Source: Archaeoglobaceae archaeon (GTDB lineage: Archaea > Halobacteriota > Archaeoglobi > Archaeoglobales > Archaeoglobaceae). From it: a stretch of 64,000 bases of DNA. Each line of letters begins with the position of its first letter. Position 1 is the stretch's first letter. Below are positions 34,114 through 43,792 of this stretch, piece by piece. The DNA lies in NCBI GenBank assembly GCA_027064525.1, contig JAMOPJ010000008.1, positions 1 through 64,000 on the forward strand. The letters run 5' to 3'. Under the pieces are notes generated by a model. That model saw only the letters and a program-made list of their open reading frames with translations, was not told where the DNA came from and made no database searches. Position numbers and translations under genes: made by a program.

Positions 34114-34998
34114 ATGAAGATTCAGATAATGGGTGCTGGAGCCTTGGGCTGTCTTTTCGGATACTTCGTTCAGAAGGCCGGTTACGATGTCGTTTTCGTG
34201 GCGAGGGGAAAGCAGTTAGAAGCTTTGAAAATTGGATTGAGGATTTCTGGACTGATCGAAGATGAGGTGAAGGTTAAAGCGGTAGGAAAGCCAGAGAATG
34301 CGGACATTACGTTTGTCACCGTTAAGGCCTACGATACAGAAGTTGTGGCTAAACAACTTGCCGAGGTGAGGTGTGGGATAGTCTGCAGTCTTCAGAATGG
34401 GATAGGAAACGAGGAGATTTTGATGAAGTATCTGAGGAAAGTTATAGGAGGAGTAACGACCTACGCTTCCAATCTGATCGAATACGGACATATCGAGTTC
34501 GCTGGAGAAGGAGAGACGTTCGTAGGCGATTTGAGCGGTGAGATCACGGAAGATGTATCGACCGTAGTTGAAGTTCTAAGGAGTTCGGGCATAAACGCCA
34601 AAGCGGTGAACGACATAAGGAAAAGGATATGGCTCAAGGCCGTGATCAACTCTGCAATAAACCCGATCACAGCAGTATGCAGATGCAGGAACGGAGCGGT
34701 GGTGGAAATTCCGGAACTTTGGAAGATAGCGGAGAGGATAGCTAAAGAGGGAGAAGAGGTCATGAGGACTTTGGGCTTCGAAGTTGAAGGAATCGTGAAT
34801 ATTGTGAGAGATGTTGCCATCAGAACGAAGAACAATCGCTCTTCTATGCTGCAGGACATCGAGAGAGGCAAGAGGACAGAGATAGATTTTATAAACGGTG
34901 CTATAGTTAGGACTGCGGAGGAGTTGGGGATAGATGTTCCCTTCAATAGGTTGATGCTCATGCTCGTTAAGGGAGTTGAGAGACTTGAACTGGATTGA
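34114..34998 (+). CDS. panE: 2-dehydropantoate 2-reductase (PanE/ApbA family)
   Basis: NADPH-dependent reduction of ketopantoate on the way to coenzyme A. 294 residues with MGAGALGCLFGY (about 5-16), VTVKAYDT, the LQNGIGNEE motif (about 88-96) with its conserved asparagine, the catalytic lysine region RIWLKAVINSAINPITA, and SSMLQDIERGKRTEIDFING near the C-terminus. ATG at 34114 is the first family-like start; GTG 34111 and TTG 34105 are in frame. Confidence 0.9.
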   Translation: MKIQIMGAGALGCLFGYFVQKAGYDVVFVARGKQLEALKIGLRISGLIEDEVKVKAVGKPENADITFVTVKAYDTEVVAKQLAEVRCGIVCSLQNGIGNEEILMKYLRKVIGGVTTYASNLIEYGHIEFAGEGETFVGDLSGEITEDVSTVVEVLRSSGINAKAVNDIRKRIWLKAVINSAINPITAVCRCRNGAVVEIPELWKIAERIAKEGEEVMRTLGFEVEGIVNIVRDVAIRTKNNRSSMLQDIERGKRTEIDFINGAIVRTAEELGIDVPFNRLMLMLVKGVERLELD

Positions 34999-35440
34999 AG
35001 TGTTGCTGGTCTCAGCTCTGCCATTCTCGGAGCTTAGAGGTGGTCTGCCTTTGGCCATCTATTTAGGACTCGATCCGATTAGGGCATACATCCTATCCGT
35101 CATCGGCAACTTTTTGCCGATTCCATTTCTGTTGCTCCTCTTAGGAGCGATCGAGAAATTAGCTTTGAGAACACATTTGGCATCCTTATACACCAAGATC
35201 GTTGAGAGAACTGAAAAGAGGAAGGGTCTGGTTGAGAGATACGGCTACTTGGGATTGATAATGTTCGTAGCGATACCCCTTCCGTTCACCGGAGCATGGA
35301 CTGGATGTCTCTTAGCTTTCTTGCTCAGACTGAACAGAATCAAGGCCACAATCTGCATATTGGTCGGAATCCTGATAGCGGGATTGATAGTTCTCACCAC
35401 GAGCGTTGGAGTTTTGAGCATAGCCGTGCGACAGCCTTAA
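34985..35440 (+). CDS. small multidrug export-type membrane protein (COG2426 family)
   Basis: 151 residues with four to five hydrophobic helices and the family signatures LPFSELRGGLPLAIYLGL (about 14-31) and AIPLPFTGAWTG (about 95-106). Such proteins are annotated as small multidrug export proteins, though transport activity is little tested. TTG at 34985 is nine bases after GGGAG; the TTG at 34976 touches that site. It overlaps the end of panE by 14 bases. Confidence 0.82.
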   Translation: MNWIEVLLVSALPFSELRGGLPLAIYLGLDPIRAYILSVIGNFLPIPFLLLLLGAIEKLALRTHLASLYTKIVERTEKRKGLVERYGYLGLIMFVAIPLPFTGAWTGCLLAFLLRLNRIKATICILVGILIAGLIVLTTSVGVLSIAVRQP

Positions 35441-35465
35441 AATTACCCAAGTATAACTCTTTAGG

Positions 35466-36458
35466 ATGCTGAAAGAAGCAAAGCTATACCGAAGGGTTGG
35501 AAATAAAATTGTCTGCCAACTCTGCTGGAGGTTTTGCAAGATATCCGATGTTGGATTCTGCAGAACCAGAATAGCCAAAGATGGCAAGCTATTCACTCTC
35601 ACCTACGGAAATCTGAGTGCGATCGAAAGCCGGCCGATGGAGATAAAGCCGTTCTTCCACTTCAAACCGGGCAAAACTACGCTCACCTTTTCGACATACT
35701 CATGTAACTTGGATTGTCCATGGTGTCAGAACTGGCACATCTCAAAGGTAGATCCACCTAAGGTCTTCAGCTACGTGAGTCCGGAGGAATTGGTCGAAAA
35801 AGCTCTGCTTTTTGGGGACATAGGATTATGTGCGAGCTTCAACGAGCCGACGTTACTCTTTGAATATCTTTTAGATGCTTTCAAGCTCGCGAAATCGAGA
35901 GGGCTTGTGAATACGATGGTTTCGAACGGTTTCATGACACCCATGGCTTTGAAGATGCTGGGAGATGCTGGGTTGGATGCGATGAACATCGACATAAAGG
36001 GAAACGACGAAGTTTATGAGAAGTTCTGCGGTGGAAAGGCGAAGTTCGTCTGGAGAACGGCAAAAAAGGCTGTAGAGCTTGGAATTCATGTGGAGATTGT
36101 AAATCTGATCGTCACCGATGTCAACGACAGCGAGGACATCATCGCCGAAATCATCGATAACCACCTCAAGCACGTTGGAAGCAGAATACCAATCCACTTC
36201 ACGAGGTATTTCCCAGCGTATCTATTCAAAAATCCTCCGACACCAATTTCTACGCTTGAGAAGGCGATAGAGATGGCAAAAAGAGAGGGGATAGAGTTCG
36301 TTTACATTGGGAACGTCCCGGGGCATAGAAATGAGAACACGTTCTGCCCGAAATGCAATGAGTTGCTGATCAAAAGATACTCATATAAGGTTTTAGAGAA
36401 CAGGATTAAGAGAGGGAGATGCCCCAATTGCGGATACGAGATTCACGGTATCTGGTAA
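35466..36458 (+). CDS. amrS: AmmeMemoRadiSam-system radical SAM enzyme (AmrS-like)
   Basis: 330 residues, related to pyruvate formate-lyase activases. An N-terminal cysteine cluster (CQLCWRFCKISDVGFC, about 18-33) precedes the radical SAM motif CNLDCPWC (CX3CX2C, about 79-86), then ASFNEPTLLFEY and NIDIKG. A zinc ribbon (FCPKCNELL ... GRCPNCGYEI) closes the protein. The usual partners (AMMECR1 and MEMO proteins) are not in the window. The target reaction of this system is not established. Confidence 0.87.
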   Translation: MLKEAKLYRRVGNKIVCQLCWRFCKISDVGFCRTRIAKDGKLFTLTYGNLSAIESRPMEIKPFFHFKPGKTTLTFSTYSCNLDCPWCQNWHISKVDPPKVFSYVSPEELVEKALLFGDIGLCASFNEPTLLFEYLLDAFKLAKSRGLVNTMVSNGFMTPMALKMLGDAGLDAMNIDIKGNDEVYEKFCGGKAKFVWRTAKKAVELGIHVEIVNLIVTDVNDSEDIIAEIIDNHLKHVGSRIPIHFTRYFPAYLFKNPPTPISTLEKAIEMAKREGIEFVYIGNVPGHRNENTFCPKCNELLIKRYSYKVLENRIKRGRCPNCGYEIHGIW

Positions 36459-36466
36459 AAAAATAC

Positions 36467-38110
36467 TTATTGGGCTTTCTCCTTGAGTACTGAAGGAACG
36501 ATCTTCTTGAGCTTGCCATCCTCTATCAACCGTTTGAGTTCCTCGACGAGCTTGAACTTCTGAACTTTCCCTCTTCCGCTGACTGGAAATCTGTCGGTGA
36601 CATAGACGTATCTTGGAACCTTCGCACTTGCGATCTTTCCGTAGCAAAAGTCCACGATCTCCTGTGGGTCGAGCTTTACACCATCTTTCGGAATTACCGC
36701 CGCAGCAACGACCTCTCCCAAATCTCCGTCTGGAACTCCAACTATAGCTACATCCTGAACTTTCTCGAACTGCCTTATGAAAGTCTCAATCTCTATCGGA
36801 TAAACGTTGAAACCTCCGACGATTACTAGCTCCTTCTTCCTTCCCTTAAAAGTTATGTAACCTCTCTCATCCATGACGCCTAAATCGCCAGTGTAGAGCC
36901 ATCCGTTCTTGATAGTCTTCGCTGTTAGCTCGGGCATTTTGTAGTAGCCCTTCATGACGTTGTATCCCCTACATATGATCTCTCCAACTTTTCCTGGTGG
37001 AAGCTCTCTGCCATTGTCATCAACTATCTTGACTTCTATATCTGGAAGTGGTTTTCCTACGGTTTTGACTCTGTCTTCTATGCTATCATCCAAGCTCGTC
37101 ATCGTTATGCCCGGAGAAGCCTCCGTAAGTCCGTAGGTTATACAAAGGTTACAGCCCATCTCATTAAGCACAGCCCTCATTAGATCTTCTGGACAAGGCG
37201 CTCCAGCCATTATACCTGTTCTAAGTGAGGAAACGTTGTAGTTCTCCATTCTGAATAGCCTGAGCTCTCTAACGAACATCGTAGGCGTTCCGTGGATCAT
37301 CGTGCACCCATACCTTTGTATGGTCTCAAGTGCATCTCTCTCGTTGAAAACCAAGAGCGGAGCGATCGCACCGCCAAAGCAAGCCATCAGCGTTATCGAC
37401 ATGACACAGCCGAAGCAGTGGCTAAACGGAACTGGCACAACGAGCTTGTCCCTGTCGGCGACCTTCAAGTTCTCTCCCTGATCGTATGCGTTCTTTATTA
37501 TCTGATACTGGCTGAGCATGACACCCTTCGGAACTCCCGTAGTTCCAGAAGTGTATAGGATCAGGCAGACGTCATCTGGATCGACGCTGTTCACGAGGCC
37601 GAGAAATTCCTCATCTTTCTCCCAGCCCTTTCCGAGTTCGAGTAGTTCTTCGAACGTTAGTCCGTCTAATGCTTTTGCTTCATCTTCATCTCCAGCAACG
37701 ATCACATGCTCAAGCTTCGATAGCTTTGGCTTGATCTCCTTCAACATTTCGACGAACTTCCACTTGCCGACGGTCTTATAGGTTATGATCGCCTTCGAAT
37801 CCGAGTGACCTATGATGTGTTCCGCTTCGACCGTCTTGTACCAGTGGTCCACCGGAACCAAGACTGCTCCGAGCATCGGAACGCTCCACCAAGTAACGAC
37901 CCACTCTGGAAGGTTCTGCATCCATAGACTGACCTTATCGCCTTTTCTCACACCGAGCTTGTATAATCCATAGGCAAGTCTGTTTGCCATTTCGAATAGC
38001 TCGGAATAGGTAATCACCTCATCCTCAAACAGCACCGCCGGATTATCTGGAAACTTCTCTGCAATCCTTCCGAGCATCTGCCTGAAATTCTCTCTTGCCC
38101 TGTATGGCAT
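36467..38110 (-). CDS. AMP-forming acyl-CoA ligase
   Basis: 547 residues of the ANL superfamily. Motifs: the phosphate loop LILYTSGTTGVPKGVM (about 182-197), YGLTEASPGIT (about 330), YTGDLGVMDERGYITFKGRKKELVI (about 412-436) with the hinge aspartate/arginine, and the C-terminal catalytic lysine in PVSGRGKVQKF. Probably activates a fatty or aromatic acid. ATG at 38110 is four bases after GGTGAT; an upstream ATG at 38122 overlaps that site. It lies 55 bases downstream of a second acyl-CoA synthetase in the same direction. Confidence 0.9.
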   Translation of the reverse strand: MPYRARENFRQMLGRIAEKFPDNPAVLFEDEVITYSELFEMANRLAYGLYKLGVRKGDKVSLWMQNLPEWVVTWWSVPMLGAVLVPVDHWYKTVEAEHIIGHSDSKAIITYKTVGKWKFVEMLKEIKPKLSKLEHVIVAGDEDEAKALDGLTFEELLELGKGWEKDEEFLGLVNSVDPDDVCLILYTSGTTGVPKGVMLSQYQIIKNAYDQGENLKVADRDKLVVPVPFSHCFGCVMSITLMACFGGAIAPLLVFNERDALETIQRYGCTMIHGTPTMFVRELRLFRMENYNVSSLRTGIMAGAPCPEDLMRAVLNEMGCNLCITYGLTEASPGITMTSLDDSIEDRVKTVGKPLPDIEVKIVDDNGRELPPGKVGEIICRGYNVMKGYYKMPELTAKTIKNGWLYTGDLGVMDERGYITFKGRKKELVIVGGFNVYPIEIETFIRQFEKVQDVAIVGVPDGDLGEVVAAAVIPKDGVKLDPQEIVDFCYGKIASAKVPRYVYVTDRFPVSGRGKVQKFKLVEELKRLIEDGKLKKIVPSVLKEKAQ

Positions 38111-38165
38111 AACTATCACCATCTTTAATTATATTTCTCAAATCGTGAGAGATTGAATTAATAAA

Positions 38166-39908
38166 TCATTCGCTTTTAAGTTCGGGAAAGTCGCTATAGA
38201 AGTATTCGTGCTCGCCTCTTTCTCCTTTCTTTCTCTTCTCCTCTTCGAGCGCTCTTAGTTCTACTCTCCTGATCTTACCGCTTATCGTCTTCGGCAACGA
38301 ATCTACGAACTCTATTATCCTTGGGATCTTGTACTTCGCAAGTATTCTCTTGCAGTGCCTGAATAGATCCTTCGCCAACTCCTTCGACGGTTCGTATCCG
38401 GGCTTCAAAACCACGAACGCCTTGACTATCTGCCACCTTATGGGATCTGGGCTACCAACCACTGCCGCTTCAGCTACTGCAGGATGTTCTAGTAGCGCAC
38501 TCTCAACTTCGAATGGGCCGACTCTATAGTCCGAAGTTTTTATCACATCATCAGCCCTTCCGACGAACCACCAGTATCCGTTCTTGTCGAAGTAGGCCTT
38601 ATCTCCGGTGTAGTAGTAATTATCAACAAAGGCATCTTCCCTGTCCCTACCTAAGTATCTGACGAACAGCCCGATCGGTCTCCACCTGCTCAGCCTGACG
38701 ACGATGTGTCCCACCCTGTTCGGCTCATTTATTTCCTTTCCGTCGTCATCTACGAGCGTTATGTCATACATGAATGTGGGCTTTCCGAAGGAACCGGGAA
38801 TTATTTTTCCACCCTTAAACCAAGGCGGATTTCCTATCATCGCTGTGCTTTCGGTCTGACCGTAGAAATCCCTGATCTCCGTTCCAGTATATTCTTTCCA
38901 CCTTTCGAAAATCTCTGGATTGAGAGGTTCTCCAGCGCTCACTACATCCCTCAACTCCTCGAATTTGAACTCTGAAAGATCAAGCAACATGAACATTCTC
39001 CACGCCGTAGGTGGAGCGCAGAACGTGTTTACTCCGTAGCTCTCGATTGTTTCGAGATATCTCTTCGCATCGAATCTGGTAAAGTGCACGCCCAAAACCG
39101 TAGCTCCAACGCTCAGAGGTGAGAAGAATGAACTCCAAGCGAACTTAGCCCATCCCGGAGCGCTGAGGTTGTTGTGAACATCTCCGGGCTTGCAATTAAT
39201 TATGCACGCTGTTATCAAGTGTCCAACTGGGTAAGATGTGGCGGTATGCAGAACGCCTTTAGGCAATCCTGTGGTTCCAGAGGTAAAGAAGCAGAATATG
39301 GGATCGTCCGCCATCGTATTTGCACCTTCGCAGTTTGATTTTTCCGATCTGATGTCATCATACGATTCCCATCCACTCCTATCTCCTACGACGAGCTTGA
39401 CCTTCGGTTCGTTCTTCAGGGCTTCATCTATTATCTTAGCAGACTTCTCGTCCGCTATCACGGCATCGGGCGGGCACACCTTGAACCTGTATTCGAGATC
39501 TCTTGAGGTGAGTATGTTCGCCGTCGGAACGCCCACAAATCCTCCCTTCACGAACGCGTAGTGCGTGAACCACACCTCTGGCAGTAGAGGCGTCATCACG
39601 TGGAGGTATCCGCCCTTACCGATTCCGTGATCCTTTAAGTAGTTTACGAGTCTGTTTCCCTCCTTCGCGAACTCACCGTAGCTGAATTTCCTTTCCTCTC
39701 CGGTTTCCATGTCTACCCACAAGAGTGCGGTCTGATTTTCTCTCTCTTTCACGTGAATACCCTCAAATATCTCATCAGCCCAGTTGAAATGCTCGATCTT
39801 CATTGAATTTAGTCTTCTGAAGAATTCCTCCATCTTTCTGGCTTTTTCGTCGTTGTCTTCCATCTTTACAAGTTCTACAAATTCTCTGAAGATCTCCCCG
39901 AGCGCCAT
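38166..39908 (-). CDS. AMP-forming acyl-CoA synthetase (medium-chain type)
   Basis: 580 residues, ANL superfamily, closer to acetyl/medium-chain acyl-CoA synthetases. Seen: FCFFTSGTTGLPKGVLH (phosphate loop, about 207-223), DFYGQTESTAMIGN (about 345), YYYTGDKAYFDKNGYWWFVGRADDVIKTSDYRVGPFEVE (residues about 433-470), and catalytic lysine in LPKTISGKIRRVE. ATG at 39908 is about 27 bases after a minus-strand TATA-like CTTTTAATATC, so leaderless. Substrate unknown; in Archaeoglobales such enzymes serve fatty-acid or short-chain acid catabolism (inference). Confidence 0.9.
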   Translation of the reverse strand: MALGEIFREFVELVKMEDNDEKARKMEEFFRRLNSMKIEHFNWADEIFEGIHVKERENQTALLWVDMETGEERKFSYGEFAKEGNRLVNYLKDHGIGKGGYLHVMTPLLPEVWFTHYAFVKGGFVGVPTANILTSRDLEYRFKVCPPDAVIADEKSAKIIDEALKNEPKVKLVVGDRSGWESYDDIRSEKSNCEGANTMADDPIFCFFTSGTTGLPKGVLHTATSYPVGHLITACIINCKPGDVHNNLSAPGWAKFAWSSFFSPLSVGATVLGVHFTRFDAKRYLETIESYGVNTFCAPPTAWRMFMLLDLSEFKFEELRDVVSAGEPLNPEIFERWKEYTGTEIRDFYGQTESTAMIGNPPWFKGGKIIPGSFGKPTFMYDITLVDDDGKEINEPNRVGHIVVRLSRWRPIGLFVRYLGRDREDAFVDNYYYTGDKAYFDKNGYWWFVGRADDVIKTSDYRVGPFEVESALLEHPAVAEAAVVGSPDPIRWQIVKAFVVLKPGYEPSKELAKDLFRHCKRILAKYKIPRIIEFVDSLPKTISGKIRRVELRALEEEKRKKGERGEHEYFYSDFPELKSE

Positions 39909-39952
39909 CAATTTTCGGACTGGTTATGAACTGATATTAAAAGCTTTGCAAA

Positions 39953-39962
39953 CCTTTATATT
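39953..39962 (+). promoter_or_regulatory. TATA box of the SAM synthetase gene
   Basis: CTTTATATTC is centred about 30 bases before ATG 39988. The acyl-CoA synthetase promoter lies back to back with it on the other strand. Confidence 0.5.
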
Positions 39963-39987
39963 CATCCTCCTACCCTAAGCTTTTGCT

Positions 39988-41187
39988 ATGAGAAACATTT
40001 ATGTCGAAAGGCTCATTCACGTTCCAGTTGAGCAGCAAAAGATCGAGATCGTCGAAAGAAAGGGCATTGGACATCCCGACAGCTTGGCTGATGGGATTGC
40101 AGAGGCTATGAGTCGAGCTTTGAGCAGAGAATACATAAGGAGGTTTGGAGTGGTCTTGCATCACAACACCGATGAAACTCAGATCGTCGCCGGCAAGGCT
40201 AAACCTGCTTTTGGAGGTGGCGAGCTCATTCAGCCGATATTCGTTTTGCTCGTCGGCAGGGCTACGAAGGAGTTCGAAGACGTTAGTATCCCTGCAGATA
40301 GAATAGTTCTCAGGGCTGCTAAGGATTACATAAGGAGTGCGATGGCCAATTTGGATCCAGATACCGACATCATATTCGACGTTCGAATTGGGGAGGGTAG
40401 CACCGATCTCAAGGATGTCTTTGCGAGGAGAAAGGGAGAGGTTCCGATGGCGAACGATACATCTTTCGGTATAGGATTTGCGCCGTTTACAGAAACGGAG
40501 AACTTGGTTTACAACGTCGAAAGGAGGATATACAACGAATTCAGAAAGCAGGAGAGGGCCATTGGAGAGGATGTCAAGGTGATGGGGCTTAGGGAGAATG
40601 ATAGGATTACGCTGACCGTCGCTTGCGCCTTCATAGACCGATACGTCAACAACATCAAGGAGTATATTGCGGTGAAGGAGGAACTTACGAACTGGATCAA
40701 AGAGATAGCAGGAGAATACACTGAGAAAGAGGTGAACATCCATGTGAACACCGCAGATGATTACGAGAGGGAGTGTGTTTATCTGACGGTCACTGGAACT
40801 TCAGCAGAGCAGGGAGACGACGGAAGTGTAGGGAGAGGAAATAGATGTAACGGTTTGATTACGCCCTGCAGGCCGATGAGCATGGAAGCATCGAGCGGAA
40901 AGAACCCAATAAACCATGTCGGCAAGATCTACAATCTGCTGGCGAACTTCATAGCTAAAGACTGCTACGAAAACATCGAAGGAATAGAAGAGGTTTACGT
41001 TAAGATTCTGAGCCAGATCGGAAAGCCGATAAACGAGCCTCGTGCCCTAAGCATTCAAATAATTCCGAAGAAGGGTTACGAGGTCGAAAAGATGGAAAAG
41101 CAGGCTATAGAGATAGCTGAAGGTTGGTTAGACAACATTCTGAAGATTACGGATATGGTTATAGAAGGAAAGGTCAGCACGTTTTAA
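39988..41187 (+). CDS. mat: archaeal S-adenosylmethionine synthetase
   Basis: Makes SAM from methionine and ATP. The 399-residue protein is of the archaeal MAT class, unrelated at first sight to bacterial MetK. Motifs: [20 protein letters not shown] (about 24-43), [32 protein letters not shown] (about 271-288), [13 protein letters not shown] and [13 protein letters not shown]. It would supply the many methyltransferases and radical SAM enzymes in this window. Confidence 0.95.
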   Translation: MRNIYVERLIHVPVEQQKIEIVERKGIGHPDSLADGIAEAMSRALSREYIRRFGVVLHHNTDETQIVAGKAKPAFGGGELIQPIFVLLVGRATKEFEDVSIPADRIVLRAAKDYIRSAMANLDPDTDIIFDVRIGEGSTDLKDVFARRKGEVPMANDTSFGIGFAPFTETENLVYNVERRIYNEFRKQERAIGEDVKVMGLRENDRITLTVACAFIDRYVNNIKEYIAVKEELTNWIKEIAGEYTEKEVNIHVNTADDYERECVYLTVTGTSAEQGDDGSVGRGNRCNGLITPCRPMSMEASSGKNPINHVGKIYNLLANFIAKDCYENIEGIEEVYVKILSQIGKPINEPRALSIQIIPKKGYEVEKMEKQAIEIAEGWLDNILKITDMVIEGKVSTF

Positions 41188-41194
41188 ACTCTTT

Positions 41195-41602
41195 TTATTC
41201 AAGCACTGTGATCTTAAATCCCAATTCTTTTAGCGGATTAAGATCCTTATCAAACGTTAGAATTTCCGCGTCTTCATCACTGCAAGCTATTAGAATGTCC
41301 AAGTCCGGAACTTCCATACCCCTAAGCATCAGTTCGGCTTTCACGCTGGAAGCACTTTTTACAACATCTAAAACGACTGGAACTACTGTCAGAGGCTTCA
41401 GCATATCTTTGATTATCATCATCTCCTTTGCATTACCGTGCTTTTTCCAGACGTAGTTAGCTCCTACGAGCAACTCGTATACCGTGAGCGAGCTGACGAT
41501 TATATCTTCGCATTCTTCTTTTCGCTCCTCTAAAGCATCTACAGCCATTTTGTTACCTTTTTTAATCTCGATTAGGAATGAAGTATCGAGTATGATCTTC
41601 AA
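41195..41602 (-). CDS. vapC: PIN-domain ribonuclease toxin (VapC-like)
   Basis: 135 residues with the PIN acidic residues: ILDTSFLIEI (Asp5 region), a glutamate in TVYELLVGA (about 44), VPDLDILIACSDEDAEILTFDKDL (about 96-120) with two more aspartates. It is probably a tRNA- or rRNA-cutting toxin of a toxin-antitoxin pair, held inactive by the upstream gene product. The start overlaps the antitoxin stop by four bases. Confidence 0.85.
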   Translation of the reverse strand: MKIILDTSFLIEIKKGNKMAVDALEERKEECEDIIVSSLTVYELLVGANYVWKKHGNAKEMMIIKDMLKPLTVVPVVLDVVKSASSVKAELMLRGMEVPDLDILIACSDEDAEILTFDKDLNPLKELGFKITVLE

Positions 41603-41811
41603 AATCTCACCCTGAAACTCTTTCTTATTTCCTTAGAGATTCTCTCCAATTCATCTTCATATCCCGTTTTCTCAGCAGATTTAATTAGCATGTCAATCCT
41701 TTTCTCCACATTTCTTTTTATCAACTCGTCTATAATGGCGCTGAAGCTCTTCCTTCCCTTAATCCTAACGAGCTTCTCGTAAACGTCATCCGATATCGTT
41801 ATGGTCTTCAT
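41599..41811 (-). CDS. vapB: VapB-type antitoxin (DUF217-like)
   Basis: 70 residues: MKTITISDDVYEKLVRIK (N-terminal DNA-binding strand and helix), then KSFSAIIDELIKRN and a charged C-terminal helix for toxin binding. ATG at 41811 is about 27 bases after a minus-strand TATA-like element (41832-41847), so the 14-codon upstream extension of the frame is not used. It is cotranscribed with the PIN gene. Confidence 0.8.
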   Translation of the reverse strand: MKTITISDDVYEKLVRIKGRKSFSAIIDELIKRNVEKRIDMLIKSAEKTGYEDELERISKEIRKSFRVRF

Positions 41812-42059
41812 GTTTCGTGTGTTGTAAACGAAAGTATAAAAATATGACCTCAAATAAAGTATTAACTGAACGATGAGAACACCATTTCGTATAGCTGTCT
41901 GAGCATTCTGATAGATTTCTTAGCCGTATGGTATTATCCAAATTTTTGTTTCTCTTCGTTCCAGTTCCTAAACAGTTCGATTATTTCACCGGCCTTAGAG
42001 ATCTTTAAATGAACTTAGATTGTGAGGAGCTTAAGGCTTAAGATAAAGAAATAAAAAAA

Positions 42060-43019
42060 TTAGACCTGCTCGAAGGCCTTCTGCAACGGAGGAACGACCT
42101 GCTTCTTTCTTGACATCACACCGTCAAGCCAGACGCTCTTGCCCTCAAGCTTCTTGCCGAATGCAATCTCTACGACCTGCGGGAAGTCTGTGATAACCAG
42201 TAGCTCCGTTCCTTCCTTCATGATGTCCGTGAGCATCAAGAAGATTCCCGCATAGCCTCCCTCTTCCTTCATCTTCTTCATCTCTTCGTAGATCTCGTCG
42301 ACTCTGTCCTTGATGAGGTTCAAGTCGATGAGCTCGATCTGGCCAATTCCAACCTTCTTTCCAGCCATGTCGAAGTCCTTGAAGTCTCTCGTTATGATGT
42401 CTCTAGCACTCAGCCCGCTCACGTCGGATAGCTTCGACTTGACGTCGATTCCAAACTTCGTTATGTCATCGATTCCGGCAATCTTCGCGAGCTCCTCAGC
42501 AATTGCCTTGTCCATGTCTGTGGTCGTGGCGGACTTGAATATCACCGTGTCACTGAGAATCGAAGCGAGCATCAATCCGGCCATCTCTTTCGGAATCTCG
42601 ATTCCTGTCCAGTCGAAGAGCTTCTTGAGGACTGTTGCAGTGCATCCGACCGGGAAGTTCACGAAGAGGATCGGATTTGGAGTCGTTACATCTCCGATCT
42701 TGTGGTGATCGACGATCGCGATTATCTCAGCCTTATCCAAATTGTCTGGAGCCTGAGTCTTCTCGCTGTGATCTACGAGAGCGATCTTCTTACCCTCAGC
42801 ATCGGTCATTATCTCTGGAGTTGAAACTCCGAACGTTTCGAGGACGAATTTGGTTTCGGGGTTCGGCTCACCCTGAATAACCGGCACAGCCTCTCCATCG
42901 ATCTTTATCAATCCACCCTTTTCCTTCCACTGGTTCAGCAGATAGGCAAACACGATTGCAGAACAGACCGAATCCGTGTCCGGGTTCTTGTGCCCGACAA
43001 CATACACCTTGTCAGCCAT
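42060..43019 (-). CDS. ppaC: manganese-dependent inorganic pyrophosphatase (DHH family)
   Basis: Hydrolyses pyrophosphate to drive biosynthesis. 319 residues. DHH motifs: VVGHKNPDTDSVCSA (about 7-21), LVDHSEKTQAPDN, the VDHHKIGD metal site (about 107-114) and SDTVIFKSATTT (about 156-167), with the C-terminal DHHA2 domain ending SRKKQVVPPL. It ends 12 residues after SRKKQVV, near the usual family length. Confidence 0.95.
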   Translation of the reverse strand: MADKVYVVGHKNPDTDSVCSAIVFAYLLNQWKEKGGLIKIDGEAVPVIQGEPNPETKFVLETFGVSTPEIMTDAEGKKIALVDHSEKTQAPDNLDKAEIIAIVDHHKIGDVTTPNPILFVNFPVGCTATVLKKLFDWTGIEIPKEMAGLMLASILSDTVIFKSATTTDMDKAIAEELAKIAGIDDITKFGIDVKSKLSDVSGLSARDIITRDFKDFDMAGKKVGIGQIELIDLNLIKDRVDEIYEEMKKMKEEGGYAGIFLMLTDIMKEGTELLVITDFPQVVEIAFGKKLEGKSVWLDGVMSRKKQVVPPLQKAFEQV

Positions 43020-43081
43020 GTTGCTATGATGACATTGCTAATAAATAACATTTTCGAATTTTTTTGATTTCGAGGCATTTC

Positions 43082-43762
43082 TTAACGGCTATATCGGTGG
43101 GATAGAACCTTCCACTTCGTAAGCACACCTCTTCCAAGTTTTTCGACCGAAATAAGTTCAAGCTCTATAGGCGGGTTGAAGGATGAGCCATCGACTACAG
43201 TTGGAGCTTTTGCCCCGCCTACTATCATGTTTCCGTAATATACGTGGATCTCATCCACGAGTCCCTCCTTGAGAAGGCCGTAGTTGAGCGTTGCTCCTCC
43301 TTCGACCATAACCCTCCTAACTCCGATCTCATAGAGGTATTTCATGAGAGCAGTCAGATCCACTTTGTTTTCGCCAAAGATCACGACATCAGCTTTTTGC
43401 CTCAGCCTTTCGATTTTGTTTCGATCTGCGAGCTTGGATACTGCAACTATAGTCTTAGCCTCATCGCTTAGGATTTTAGCATTTAAGGGGATTCTGCATC
43501 TGCTGTCCACTACCACTCTGATTGGATTCTCTGCCCTTCCTTGCTCGACTCTCCACCTTCTAAGCTCTTCACTCTTAACCGTCAAACGGGGATCGTCGGC
43601 CAGAACAGTGCCGATTCCAACCATTATCGCATCGCTCTCAGCCCTAAGTCTGTCGACTCGTTTAAAATCCTCATCACACGAAATCTTGAGTTGTCTCCTG
43701 CTCTCGTCGCTTATCTTACCATCAACGCTTGAGGCTATGTTTATGAAGACGAAAGGCTTCAC
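43082..43762 (-). CDS. 2,5-diamino-6-ribosylamino-pyrimidinone 5'-phosphate reductase
   Basis: NADPH-dependent reductase of archaeal riboflavin/F420-precursor synthesis (RibD C-terminal/RIB7 family), 226 residues. Seen: FINIASSVDGKIS (about 5-17), IMVGIGTVLADDPRLTV (about 46-62), PIRVVVDSRCRIPLNAKIL, and VMVEGGATLNYGLLKEGLVDE (about 152-172). It is stand-alone, without the deaminase domain of bacterial RibD, as usual in archaea. Confidence 0.92.
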   Translation of the reverse strand: MKPFVFINIASSVDGKISDESRRQLKISCDEDFKRVDRLRAESDAIMVGIGTVLADDPRLTVKSEELRRWRVEQGRAENPIRVVVDSRCRIPLNAKILSDEAKTIVAVSKLADRNKIERLRQKADVVIFGENKVDLTALMKYLYEIGVRRVMVEGGATLNYGLLKEGLVDEIHVYYGNMIVGGAKAPTVVDGSSFNPPIELELISVEKLGRGVLTKWKVLSHRYSR

Positions 43763-43792
43763 ATTGGAATGTGGACGGATCGATATTTCAAT

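Noticed and set aside
39970-40743. Minus-strand frame of 257 codons opposite the SAM synthetase gene.
   Set aside because: Shadow of the mat gene; no recognisable domain and an unnatural composition.
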